Source: Alphaproteobacteria bacterium (GTDB taxonomy: Bacteria > Pseudomonadota > Alphaproteobacteria > Micropepsales > Micropepsaceae). Taken from it: a stretch of DNA of 10,984 bases. The DNA is taken from positions 1 through 10,984 of the forward strand of contig JAATGK010000068.1 of NCBI GenBank assembly GCA_015654715.1. Direction: 5' to 3'. The position numbers were made by a program, and so were the translations under genes. The notes beneath the pieces were generated by a model. The model worked only from the letters and a program-made list of their open reading frames with translations. It was not told where the DNA came from and searched no databases. Positions 1 through 6,510 of this stretch are shown in pieces; position 1 is the first letter of the stretch, and every line of letters starts with the position of its first letter.

Positions 1-581
1 TCCTCATAGAAGTCCGCCAGCATTTGGTATTTTGAGCCGTTCACCAGCTTGCGGAACTGGCGATAATAATCGTCGCTCAGCCGATCATAGCGGCCGTCGT
101 TCAGGCTTGCGGCCGTCGCATTCTTCAGGATGTCCATTTCCTGCGCCTGGATGGCGTCGAGCGCCGCCGATGCAAAGGCGGGATCGTTGCTCATTTCCCG
201 CTCGCGCTGTTTGACTAGACTTCTCTTCGCCCAATAATCGGCGGGAACCGGCGCATTGGCGATATCGTCGCCGAGCCAGTCGAAGCCGAAGGCGCGCGGG
301 CCCCATTGCTTGGCGGTCTCGATCATCTCGGCGGGATAGTTCCTGGCCAGATAGGCCGCGTCGCTGCCGATGTCTTCGGCGCGGATCTCGACGCCGACAA
401 AGTTGGGATTGACCTTCCGGAGCAACGCATAAAGCGCGTCATAGGAATAGCGCGCGCTGGCGGCGTGCAACTTGTGCATCGTGGCGATGACCATTACCTC
501 GGTGGCCGGCGCGGCTGCCGCCGGGACCAGCATCAACAGGCTGATAACAATCACCAGAGCTTTTCGCAGCCACACGCTCAT
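1..581 (-). CDS. Exported hypothetical protein, partial (C-terminus beyond left edge)
   Basis: Reading leftward from the ATG at 581, the frame stays open for 193 codons to the window edge, so the gene is incomplete. The first ~25 residues form a Sec signal peptide: MSVWLRK, a hydrophobic stretch (ALVIVISLLMLV), then PAAAAPA as a likely cleavage site. This predicts a periplasmic or secreted protein. After it comes a beta-strand with a His pair (VMVIATMHKLH; H36 and H39), then a helix and the strand 'NPNFVGVEIRAED'. That order (strand-GxxH-like loop-helix-'vgvEiR') resembles TraB/TIKI/DUF5694-type proteins, but this is a weak impression rather than an identification. A ribosome-binding site GGAAGG lies about 10 nt upstream of the ATG. 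A perfect dyad (606-621) sits in the leader. Coding status is well supported; function is unknown. Confidence 0.82.
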   Translation of the reverse strand, partial: MSVWLRKALVIVISLLMLVPAAAAPATEVMVIATMHKLHAASARYSYDALYALLRKVNPNFVGVEIRAEDIGSDAAYLARNYPAEMIETAKQWGPRAFGFDWLGDDIANAPVPADYWAKRSLVKQREREMSNDPAFASAALDAIQAQEMDILKNATAASLNDGRYDRLSDDYYRQFRKLVNGSKYQMLADFYE

Positions 582-605
582 CTTGAACGCCTTCCAAAAC
601 CGGCA

Positions 606-621
606 GCGCCGGAGCCGGCGC
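606..621. other. Short perfect dyad (hairpin) in leader of the exported-protein gene
   Basis: GCGCCGG-AG-CCGGCGC is a perfect 7-bp inverted repeat. As RNA it would fold as a 6-bp stem with a GAGC loop. It lies 25-40 nt upstream of the minus-strand start codon at 581, so it would be in the 5' leader. There is no T-run, so it does not look like a terminator. It could be a leader hairpin or chance in GC-rich DNA. Confidence 0.3.
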
Positions 622-794
622 AGTGTGATTGCGCCCGCGCGTGCCACCACGTCCGGTTTGGCGGGTTTTGTCGAAAAACTCAACGATGACAGCGGTTTTC
701 CGGCTTGGTGACGAGCAGACCTTCGACATCGGAGCGACCATGCGCCAAGAGCGGAAGTCTGGCGAGGACCAGCTTGAGCCAGCGGTGCGGGACT

Positions 795-1028
795 CTAATT
801 CCTCGGTTCTCTGTCGCGTGAACTATGAGGACGCTCCCGAACCCACATATCGTAGATGCGGTTGATCTGCTTTTTCTCGATTGAATTGGTGAGAGGCCCG
901 GTGCCAATCCCATAAACGTCGCAACCGTCGTCGAGGAGATGACAGGCTTTTTCGATCGCCTGTTCGGGCGTGGCTGTCTGCACGAGTTGGTCCGAACCCA
1001 ACTGCTTATATTGAACAAACCAAGTCAT
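795..1028 (-). CDS. Small hypothetical protein (77 aa)
   Basis: The 77-residue product starts MTWFVQYKQ and contains 'TPEQAIEKACHLLDDGCDVYGIGTGPL', then 'EKKQINRIYDMWVRERP'. The pattern is a short N-terminal strand, a helix with an AIxxACxLLDDG signature, a strand with a GIGTG turn, and a C-terminal helix ending in IYDxW. I associate this pattern with small cytoplasmic hypothetical proteins common in Rhizobiales genomes, with no assigned function. I chose the ATG at 1028. The frame extends six codons upstream to a TTG at 1046, but the family-like sequence begins at MTWFV. The Shine-Dalgarno is weak. No signal peptide or membrane segment is visible. The gene stands alone, about 210 bp upstream of the next minus-strand gene, so it may have its own promoter. 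Coding status rests on protein-like composition and the remembered family pattern. Confidence 0.68.
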   Translation of the reverse strand: MTWFVQYKQLGSDQLVQTATPEQAIEKACHLLDDGCDVYGIGTGPLTNSIEKKQINRIYDMWVRERPHSSRDREPRN

Positions 1029-1609
1029 GCACCCAACGCGCTTCAAACTGTCTGGATGTGATTTGCCGTAACGGCGGCGACAAAATCAAGATGTGTAATT
1101 TACTCATGCCTCTGCCATCTCAATGGATGGTTACCAGTGTCCAGAGGATGTCTCCGCCAACCCCGTCGATGGCACCGACGGCCGGTTGTGGCGTCAGCCA
1201 GACCTCATCCGTTGGTTTGGAATATCCGCATTTGGGGGGGCGTGCGATATCGGCCAGCCCGTTTACCCATTCTGTTCATGTGCGAATGCTTCTTGCTGTG
1301 AACAGTGTATCGGATGCCGCACCCGCTTGAATGTTCGTTTTTTGTTCCCCACATCTTTGGCGTGGTGTTGGAACGAGGCTGACCGGCAAATCAGCGGCGA
1401 AGGACGTAATGCATGCGTCCGGATCCGTGGCGACGCGAAAGCTCATACAGGGTTTGGATGCCTCAGCTCGCGTGCATTCGATGCCCGTTGACGAAGCAGA
1501 ATGTGCCTGTCATTCGCCGCTTGAGTGCGGCGTCTGCTGGCGCCCTGACTTCCTGGGGCGGACCCCACGAAAGCGGACCGACAATTTTGTCAGCCCGCTT
1601 TCGGCGCAT
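1029..1609. other. Gene-free stretch (~580 bp)
   Basis: Three overlapping plus-strand frames are open here, but their translations are rich in Cys, Arg and Pro. They show no recognisable domain and no good start signals. No minus-strand frame of useful length exists. I see only a G7 run (1234-1240), a small GCCGT-A-ACGGC dyad near 1065-1075 upstream of the 77-aa gene, and the large hairpin at 1568-1603. The stretch most likely holds the promoter of the small gene and degenerate DNA. Confidence 0.5.
1568..1603 (-). terminator. Imperfect 17-bp inverted repeat just downstream of ggt
   Basis: The left arm (CGAAAGCGGACCGACAA) and right arm pair at 15 of 17 positions around a 2-nt centre. The repeat begins 6 nt past the TAA stop of the minus-strand gamma-glutamyltransferase, which fits a transcription-terminating or mRNA-stabilising hairpin. 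There is no U-tract after it on either strand, so it is not a classical intrinsic terminator. It could be a REP-like intergenic palindrome instead. Confidence 0.42.
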
Positions 1610-3289
1610 TTAATCCCCCACCGCGACGCCTTCGCGCCGCGGATCGGCGGCGCCGATATAACCGCCAGGGACGTGTTCGATGACATGCAAGCCGCTGGAT
1701 TCGTTCTGCAAGGTTCGCACGTCGTAGCCCTTGGCCGTCAGTTGCGGCACCAGGGCGCTAAGCGCCGGGCTTTGTTCCAGCACCAAAGGTCCGTTCATGT
1801 TGAGGACATGCGGCAGCGCCACGGCGCGGGCCGGATCGAGCCCGCCATCCAGCATCGCCACCAGCGTTCCGGCGACGTAATCGATGATCGCGGGGCCGCC
1901 GGGCGAGCCGACGGCGATCAGGAACTTGCCGTGGTTGTCGAACACAATGGTTGGCGCCATCGAACTTAAGGGGCGTTTGCCCGGTGCCGGCGCGTTGGCG
2001 ACGGGCTTGCCGTCCTGCACCGCTACAAAGGAGAAATCGGTCAGTTGATTGTTGAGGATGAAGCCTTTGGCCATCAGCTCGGAGCCGAGCAGGAATTCCA
2101 CCGTCGTCGTCATCGAGACCACGCGGCCGGCATCGTCGACGATCGACATATGGCTGGTGCCTTCGCGTTCCTGGGTATCGGGCGGGGCAAAATCGGCGCG
2201 GCTGTGCGGCAGCGTGCCGGGGCTGGCCTCGCCCAGGTCGCGGGTGGCATCGATCAGGCGCGAGCGGTCTTTCAGGTAGGTCGGATCCAGCAGTCCCTTC
2301 ACCGGTACCGTCACGAACGCCGGATCGCCGACGTAGCGATTGCGGTCGGCGAAGGCGAGGCGGCTGGCCTGGGCGAACAGATGCACGCCCTCCAGCGTGT
2401 TCGGCGCCAGTTGCGGCGATGGGAAGCGTTCTACCAGTTTCAGGATTTGTAAAACCGAGATCCCGCCCGAACTTGGCGGCGCCATCGAGCAGAGTTTGTA
2501 GACGCGGTAGAGCGCGCACACCGGCGCCCGTTCCACCGCGTGATAGCCGGCGAGGTCCTTCAAGGTCATGCCGCCGGGCTGAGGTGAGCCGTTATGGACC
2601 TTGGCGACAATCGCCTCCGCGATGGCGCCAGTGTAAAAGGCGCGTGCACCGCCCTTCGCGATCACTCTGAAAGTGGCGGCGAGTTCCGGATTCTTCAGCC
2701 TGTCGCCCGCCTTGACCAGGGTGCCGTCGGGCTTGCCGAAATAGCGTTTGATGTCGGGCATCGCCGCGATGTCGGGATTGGCAGCGATGAGGCCCGCCAG
2801 CTTCTTGGTCACCGGGAAACCGTTTTCGGCCAGTTTGATCGCCGGTTCGAACAGCTTGGCCCATGGCAGCTTGCCGTATTTCTGGTGTGCCAGCTCCAGC
2901 ATCGCCAGCGCGCCCGGCACGCCGACCGAAAGGCCGCCGGGGATGGCATCGCGATGAGGCCGCGGATTTCCTGCCGCGTCGAGGAACATGCCTGGTGTGG
3001 CCGAGGCGGGCGCCGTCTCGCGGCCGTCGAAGCTCGTCACCTTGTTGGATTTGGGATCGAACACCATCATAAAGGCGCCGCCGCCGATGCCGGAGGATTC
3101 CGGCTCGACCAGGGTCAGCACCATCTGCGCCGCAATGGCGGCATCCACCGCCGATCCGCCCTGGCGCAGCATTGAGAGTCCCGCCTCGGCCGCGTAGGGA
3201 TTGGCGGCGGCGATCATGTGGTGCTTGGCAGGGGCCGCCGCCGCGGGGAGCAGCGTGAGGGCAAACAGGAGTGCGAGAAGCCGTTTCAT
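1610..3289 (-). CDS. ggt: Gamma-glutamyltransferase (periplasmic, autoprocessing)
   Basis: The 559-aa product has a normal family length. It should hydrolyse or transfer gamma-glutamyl groups from glutathione and related peptides in the periplasm. A Sec signal peptide (MKRLLALLFALTLLPAAAAPA) opens the protein. The large-subunit part follows, with 'GGSAVDAA', 'ESSGIGGGAF' and 'DGRETAP' (R90 corresponds to the substrate-carboxylate Arg). The self-cleavage site is G377|T378 in 'REGTSHMSIVD', with T378 as the N-terminal nucleophile of the small subunit. After it come 'NNQLTDFS' (Q415, D418), the oxyanion serines 'RPLSSM' (S442, S443) and 'GSPGG' (461-465). E398 occupies the site where E. coli has Asn, as in Bacillus-type enzymes. 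The frame is open upstream to 3742, but the signal peptide fixes the start at 3289; the extension lies antisense to the neighbouring gene. The gene is divergent from the S58 peptidase, with 45 bp between start codons. Confidence 0.95.
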   Translation of the reverse strand: MKRLLALLFALTLLPAAAAPAKHHMIAAANPYAAEAGLSMLRQGGSAVDAAIAAQMVLTLVEPESSGIGGGAFMMVFDPKSNKVTSFDGRETAPASATPGMFLDAAGNPRPHRDAIPGGLSVGVPGALAMLELAHQKYGKLPWAKLFEPAIKLAENGFPVTKKLAGLIAANPDIAAMPDIKRYFGKPDGTLVKAGDRLKNPELAATFRVIAKGGARAFYTGAIAEAIVAKVHNGSPQPGGMTLKDLAGYHAVERAPVCALYRVYKLCSMAPPSSGGISVLQILKLVERFPSPQLAPNTLEGVHLFAQASRLAFADRNRYVGDPAFVTVPVKGLLDPTYLKDRSRLIDATRDLGEASPGTLPHSRADFAPPDTQEREGTSHMSIVDDAGRVVSMTTTVEFLLGSELMAKGFILNNQLTDFSFVAVQDGKPVANAPAPGKRPLSSMAPTIVFDNHGKFLIAVGSPGGPAIIDYVAGTLVAMLDGGLDPARAVALPHVLNMNGPLVLEQSPALSALVPQLTAKGYDVRTLQNESSGLHVIEHVPGGYIGAADPRREGVAVGD

Positions 3290-3334
3290 TCCGTCGTCTT
3301 TCCGGGAGGGCGGTGGAAGGCTAGCTTGCCCGTC
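3290..3334. promoter_or_regulatory. 45-bp divergent gap between ggt and the S58 peptidase
   Basis: Only 45 bp separate the two start codons. This is too little for two non-overlapping promoters with leaders, so each promoter probably lies partly inside the other gene's 5' coding region. A GGAAGG (3315-3320) may be the ribosome-binding site for the plus-strand gene, although its spacing to the ATG is long (14 nt). No clear -35/-10 pair could be picked out here. Confidence 0.4.
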
Positions 3335-4348
3335 ATGATACGCAAGGGCGAACGTAATCTGATTACCGATGTGCCGGGGCTCAAGGTCGGCAATGCCGAG
3401 GATTTGGGGGGCCGCACCGGCGTTACGGTGGTTGTGGCCGAGACGCCGTCGCCCGCGGCGGTGGATGTGCGCGGCGGCGCGCCCGGAACCAGCGATACCG
3501 ACGCGCTCGATCCGGTGTCGCTGGTCGACGGCGTCGATGCTTTGGTGCTGGCGGGTGGCTCGGCGTTCGGGCTCGAGGCCGTTGGCGGGGTCCGGGCACA
3601 CCTGCAGAACGTGGGGCGCGGCTACCAAATCGCGCCCGGCCTGCCGCGGGTGCCGATTGTCTCCGGCGCCATTCTGTTCGATCTCGCCAGTGGCGGCGAC
3701 AAGAACTGGGGCGATGATCCGCCCTATCGCCGGCTCGGCCAAGCCGCAACCGCGGCGGCGGGGCTCGATTTCAAGCTCGGCAACGCCGGGGCGGGGTTGG
3801 GGGCGGCCGCGGGTGCCTACAAAGGTGGTCTCGGCAGTGCCTCAGTGGTGCGTGACGACGGGATCACGGTCGGTGCTTTGGTGGCGGTCAACGCGGTTGG
3901 TTCGCCGGTGATCAGCGGCAGTGACGCCTTCTGGGCCTGGGCCTTCGAACAGGACGGGGAATTCGGTGGCCGCCGCCCCAAGCCAAACGTCCACCTCGAC
4001 AGCGCTTTACCTGCCGATATGAAAGATACGGTCAAGCCGGGCACCAACACCACCATCGCCGTGGTGGCGACCGATGCCGATCTCACCCGCATTGAGCTGA
4101 AGCGGCTCGCCATCATGGCTGCCGACGGCTTTGCGCGGGCGCTGCGCCCCGTCCATACGCCCTTTGACGGCGACCTTGTTTATGCCCTGTCGACCAGGCG
4201 CCGTCCGATTGCCGCCCCGCGGCCGTTGGCGGTGCTGGAGCTGGGATCGCTCGCCGCCGACACGCTGGCGCGCGCCATTGCCCGGGGGGTCTACGAGGCC
4301 GAAACGCTGGGCCTCTATCGCAGCTATCGCGATACCTTTTCTACATAG
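3335..4348 (+). CDS. P1 family (S58) peptidase/amidase, DmpA/NylC-like
   Basis: The 337-aa product matches the DmpA/BapA/NylC family of self-cleaving aminopeptidases and amidases. It opens with 'NLITDVPGLKVGNAED', the usual start of the fold. It then carries 'DALVLAGGSAFGLEA' (68-82), 'RVPIVSGAILFDL' (105-117), 'GNAGAGLGAAAGAYKGGLGSAS' in pieces over 149-170, and 'GALVAVNAVGSP' (180-191). The processing site is likely N238|T239 in 'PGTNTTIAVVATDADL'. By family analogy, Thr239 would become the N-terminal nucleophile of a ~99-residue small subunit. An Asn|Thr junction is the NylC-type choice rather than the Gly|Ser of DmpA. No signal peptide is visible from the ATG at 3335, so it is probably cytoplasmic. 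An in-frame upstream start (3218) would overlap ggt and adds low-complexity sequence. Its natural substrate, whether beta- or D-peptides or another amide, cannot be read from the sequence. Confidence 0.92.
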   Translation: MIRKGERNLITDVPGLKVGNAEDLGGRTGVTVVVAETPSPAAVDVRGGAPGTSDTDALDPVSLVDGVDALVLAGGSAFGLEAVGGVRAHLQNVGRGYQIAPGLPRVPIVSGAILFDLASGGDKNWGDDPPYRRLGQAATAAAGLDFKLGNAGAGLGAAAGAYKGGLGSASVVRDDGITVGALVAVNAVGSPVISGSDAFWAWAFEQDGEFGGRRPKPNVHLDSALPADMKDTVKPGTNTTIAVVATDADLTRIELKRLAIMAADGFARALRPVHTPFDGDLVYALSTRRRPIAAPRPLAVLELGSLAADTLARAIARGVYEAETLGLYRSYRDTFST

Positions 4349-4353
4349 CAAAA

Positions 4354-4379
4354 CGGCGGCCAGGACATCCTGACCGCCG
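4354..4379 (-). terminator. Hairpin terminator between convergent genes
   Basis: The stem CGGCGGCCAGG / CCTGACCGCCG pairs with one C-A mismatch around an ACAT loop. On the minus strand it is followed by TTTT, so it fits an intrinsic terminator for the lipoprotein gene (stop at 4404). It starts 6 nt past the TAG of the plus-strand peptidase and could also stop that transcript, although there is no T-run on that side. Confidence 0.7.
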
Positions 4380-4403
4380 CTGCTTGAAGCTTGGTTTGCC
4401 GGG

Positions 4404-5588
4404 TTAGCGCACGAACACCCGGACTTCGTTCGAGGAGATGCCGGGGTCGGTCTGCGAAGCCACCGTCAGGCGCGAGGCCGGCACGCCCATGTCGGTCATC
4501 GAGCGCAGGACTTCCTGAGCATGGTGCTGGGCGGCCGTCTGGGCCAGTTGGACTGCCGTCACGGTACCCCTGGTCGGCGACACGGCAACGATCGAGAACG
4601 CTGCGCCCGGGCGGGTCTGCAGCGCCTGGGAAAGCGCCGCGTAGAGGATCTGCTGATAATCGACATTCGCCTTGTCGAAGCGGATGGTCACCAGCGGCGC
4701 CGAACCGCCGGCATAACCGGTACGGGCACCCGCCCTGCCGGTCGCAAACATCGGGGCCGTGAGATCGGCGCCATAGAGCTCGCCGTTCTTGATGGCGGCG
4801 GCGAGCGTCGTCAGGTTGGCGCGTTCGTTGGCGACATAAGCGGTCTGGCGCTGGATGTCGGCCGAGACCTGGGTCATCAAGCGGTCGATCAGCACGACGG
4901 TCTGATTGGTTTCGTCCTGCAACACCGACAACTGGCGATGGTCTTCATCGACCGCGCCGGCGACATTGAAGGTGATCCCAATCCGGTCGAGCGCCGAATG
5001 CGCCGTGTTGGCGTCGGTGGCGACCGCACTGCCGAGCGCATTGAGGCTGTTGATGTTGGCCGAAAGCTGGTCGAGGGCGGTCTGGGCACGGTTCCATTCG
5101 GCGACCAGTTCCGGGTTGCCGCGGGTGGTGCCCATCTGCAGCCGGCTGGTGATGCGGGCGCGGGCTTCATAGTAGCTGCCGGTGGCGGAGGCGCCCGAGC
5201 CCCTCAGCTCGTTGTAGCGCTGAGCATTGGTCTGCAGTGAGCTCTGCACGCCCGAAACCTGCGACCGGAGGCCGGCGACAGTCTTGCCGACTGCGGTTCC
5301 CGTATCGGAACCAGGCTCGATGGTGACCGGTGTGATCGCTGCAATCGGACCAAGGCCGGTTGACGGACCCACAACCGGGACGTTGGCTTGCATCGGGGTG
5401 CTGGACGGCGACGGCGTGCCGGAGGCCGCCGGACCGGTCGAATCCGGTTCGGTTCCCGAATCACCGAAAAGCATCGAATCGACGTCCGAACAGCCAGCCA
5501 AACCGATCGATGCAATCAGCACCAAGGCCCCCAAGATGCGCGACGAAGCGCCTGAAATCGCAGCCCGCCCGGCCAATTTCATTGTCAT
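4404..5588 (-). CDS. OmpA-like domain lipoprotein
   Basis: The 394-aa product begins with a basic n-region, then 'ILGALVLIASIGLAGC', a clear lipobox with Cys33 as the lipid-attachment residue. The mature part starts with a Pro/Ser/Thr-rich linker (roughly 45-100). A mostly helical middle (105-270) includes Gln/Asn-rich segments such as 'VLQDETNQTVVLIDRLMTQ'. The C-terminal ~95 residues (298-394; 'VTIRFDKANVDYQQILY' to 'NEVRVFVR') have the beta-alpha-beta pattern of an OmpA-like domain. The Asp and Arg of the usual peptidoglycan-binding motif are not evident. It is probably an envelope lipoprotein of unknown role. I chose the ATG at 5588 because GGAGAG sits 5 nt upstream; an ATG two codons later and a longer frame to 5630 are less likely. 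A hairpin terminator follows. Confidence 0.85.
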   Translation of the reverse strand: MTMKLAGRAAISGASSRILGALVLIASIGLAGCSDVDSMLFGDSGTEPDSTGPAASGTPSPSSTPMQANVPVVGPSTGLGPIAAITPVTIEPGSDTGTAVGKTVAGLRSQVSGVQSSLQTNAQRYNELRGSGASATGSYYEARARITSRLQMGTTRGNPELVAEWNRAQTALDQLSANINSLNALGSAVATDANTAHSALDRIGITFNVAGAVDEDHRQLSVLQDETNQTVVLIDRLMTQVSADIQRQTAYVANERANLTTLAAAIKNGELYGADLTAPMFATGRAGARTGYAGGSAPLVTIRFDKANVDYQQILYAALSQALQTRPGAAFSIVAVSPTRGTVTAVQLAQTAAQHHAQEVLRSMTDMGVPASRLTVASQTDPGISSNEVRVFVR

Positions 5589-5669
5589 TGCAGCTCTCCA
5601 AGTCCGCCCAGGCACCCGCCTCGCAGACATCCAGCCCGCCTGCGCTGTTGGGGCGCAAGGTCCAGTGAA

Positions 5670-5698
5670 GTCTTATCCACCGGCAAGCGCTAGGACAA
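5670..5698 (-). promoter_or_regulatory. Candidate sigma-70 promoter for the lipoprotein gene
   Basis: On the minus strand, TTGTCC (5698-5693) is followed after exactly 17 nt by TAAGAC (5675-5670). This would place transcription start near 5663 and give a leader of about 75 nt. It was found by eye from spacing and partial consensus only. Confidence 0.4.
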
Positions 5699-5738
5699 GG
5701 GCGCAGACTGCGGCTTTCTGGGGAGATTCCTGGCGGTT

Positions 5739-5760
5739 AATTGGTAACCAGGTGCCAATT
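5739..5760. promoter_or_regulatory. Inverted repeat AATTGG-N10-CCAATT
   Basis: This is a perfect 6-bp dyad in the divergent space between the lipoprotein gene and tRNA-Arg. An overlapping GGTTA-N5-TAACC dyad lies at 5735-5749. It could be a repressor site or a chance AT-rich palindrome. Confidence 0.3.
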
Positions 5761-5792
5761 TGGCGACGAATCGTCATGGCCGTGCGGATCAC

Positions 5793-5821
5793 TTGCATTT
5801 GTCCTCGCTGATGAATAGGTT
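5793..5821 (+). promoter_or_regulatory. Candidate promoter of tRNA-Arg
   Basis: TTGCAT (5793-5798), a 17-nt spacer and TAGGTT (5816-5821) lie 17 nt before the mature tRNA 5' end. This predicts transcription starting near 5828 and a short 5' leader for RNase P to remove. The placement is typical of a tRNA promoter. Confidence 0.5.
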
Positions 5822-5837
5822 GCCCGCCCTAAACGCG

Positions 5838-5914
5838 GCACCGGTAGCTCAGCTGGATAGAGCACCAGACTACGAATCTGGGGGTCGTGGGTTCAACTCC
5901 TGCCCGGTGCACCA
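5838..5914 (+). tRNA. tRNA-Arg (anticodon ACG)
   Basis: This is a complete 77-nt cloverleaf. The acceptor stem GCACCGG pairs with CCGGTGC, followed by discriminator A and an encoded CCA. The D-arm contains AGCTCAGCTGGATAGAGC. The anticodon stem CCAGA/TCTGG encloses the loop CTACGAA with anticodon ACG at 5872-5874. The T-arm carries GGTTCAA. ACG, with its first base modified to inosine, reads CGU, CGC and CGA codons. A T-rich stretch follows the CCA. Translations across it give the familiar 'VAQLDRAPDYESGGRGFNSC' artefact, confirming a tRNA rather than a protein. Confidence 0.97.
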
Positions 5915-6126
5915 ACCTTTTTCTTGCGTTTTCCTGATCCAGAGGGCGGTTTTTACACTCGGTTTACGCCGGGTTTTGCAGCCGCCCGTTTCAGGTTCGT
6001 TCGATCCTCCAATATCAGCCACATCTTCTGGGCGCTCGTTCGTCCGGCTCCTTTGCGAGGTACCGCGCACATTCGGCTCTGCAATCGCGTTGCGGCTATG
6101 GTCTTTCTCGGACTTGTGGGACGGGG

Positions 6127-6510
6127 TTGGGTTATGGCGACTTGCCGCTTCTCAGCAAGCTCCGCCCCGCCGTTGCCAAACACGCCCGTTATGTCATCAC
6201 GGAGAATCTGCGCGTGCTCGAAAAGGGCGGCGCCGGCCGCCAGGCGGAACTGATTGCCCAAAGCCACATCTCGCAGCGCGACGATTTCGAATGCTCGATC
6301 CTCGAGATCGACGCCCTGGTCGACTCCTCGGGCCGCCACGGCATTCGAGCGGCGCGGCTGTGCGGCGGCGGTTTCGGCGGCACCATCATCGCGTTGCTGC
6401 CGAGCGATCAAGTCATCGCCTGGTGGAAATTTATTGCCAAGGAAAATCCCGAAGCTAATCTAATTTCCACCTATGCAGTTAATGAGGCAGAATCCGAACA
6501 TGCAGCCTGA
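6127..6510 (+). pseudogene. galK: Galactokinase C-terminal remnant
   Basis: This frame encodes about 127 residues that match only the C-terminal GHMP part of galactokinase. It holds 'ARYVITENLRVLE' (the ENxRVL helix), 'SHISQRDDFECSILEIDALVD' (the SHxSxRDDFE...ELDxLV block) and 'GIRAARLCGGGFGGTIIALLP' (motif 3, GGGFGG). Intact enzymes are about 350-400 residues; roughly the first 250 are missing, including the galactose-binding and ATP-loop motifs. None of the three plus frames between the tRNA and 6127 encodes them. The stretch between ENLRVLE and SHIS is also about five residues shorter than in E. coli GalK. The frame starts at a TTG with no family-like N-terminus and remains open to TGA at 6510, overlapping the galE start by 11 nt. 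It is a truncated, almost certainly inactive, relic of a galKE unit. Confidence 0.87.

Noticed and set aside
629..865. 78-codon plus-strand frame upstream of the small gene
   Set aside because: It overlaps the 77-aa gene antisense at its end and has no recognisable domain. The stretch looked faintly like the short repeated intergenic sequences of Rhizobiales, but not clearly enough to call.
1331..1969. 212-codon plus-strand frame
   Set aside because: Its second half is antisense to ggt. The first half is Cys/Arg-rich with no recognisable motif or ribosome-binding site.
2594..3175. 193-codon plus-strand frame antisense to ggt
   Set aside because: It mirrors the GC-rich codon pattern of ggt; no motif or start signal.
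3218..3334. Upstream start for the S58 peptidase frame
   Set aside because: The added 39 residues overlap the ggt signal-peptide region, have no family similarity, and the family N-terminus begins after the ATG at 3335.
3290..3742. N-terminal extension of the ggt frame to a 710-aa protein
   Set aside because: It is antisense to the S58 peptidase gene, is Arg/His-rich without any domain, and would bury the clear signal peptide at 3289.
4521..5240. 239-codon plus-strand frame antisense to the lipoprotein gene
   Set aside because: The minus strand holds a lipobox, ribosome-binding site and terminator; this frame is its shadow.
5760..6458. 232-codon plus-strand frame, and a minus frame at 5870-6070, across the tRNA
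   Set aside because: Both are translations of tRNA-Arg and of the galK remnant in the wrong frame.
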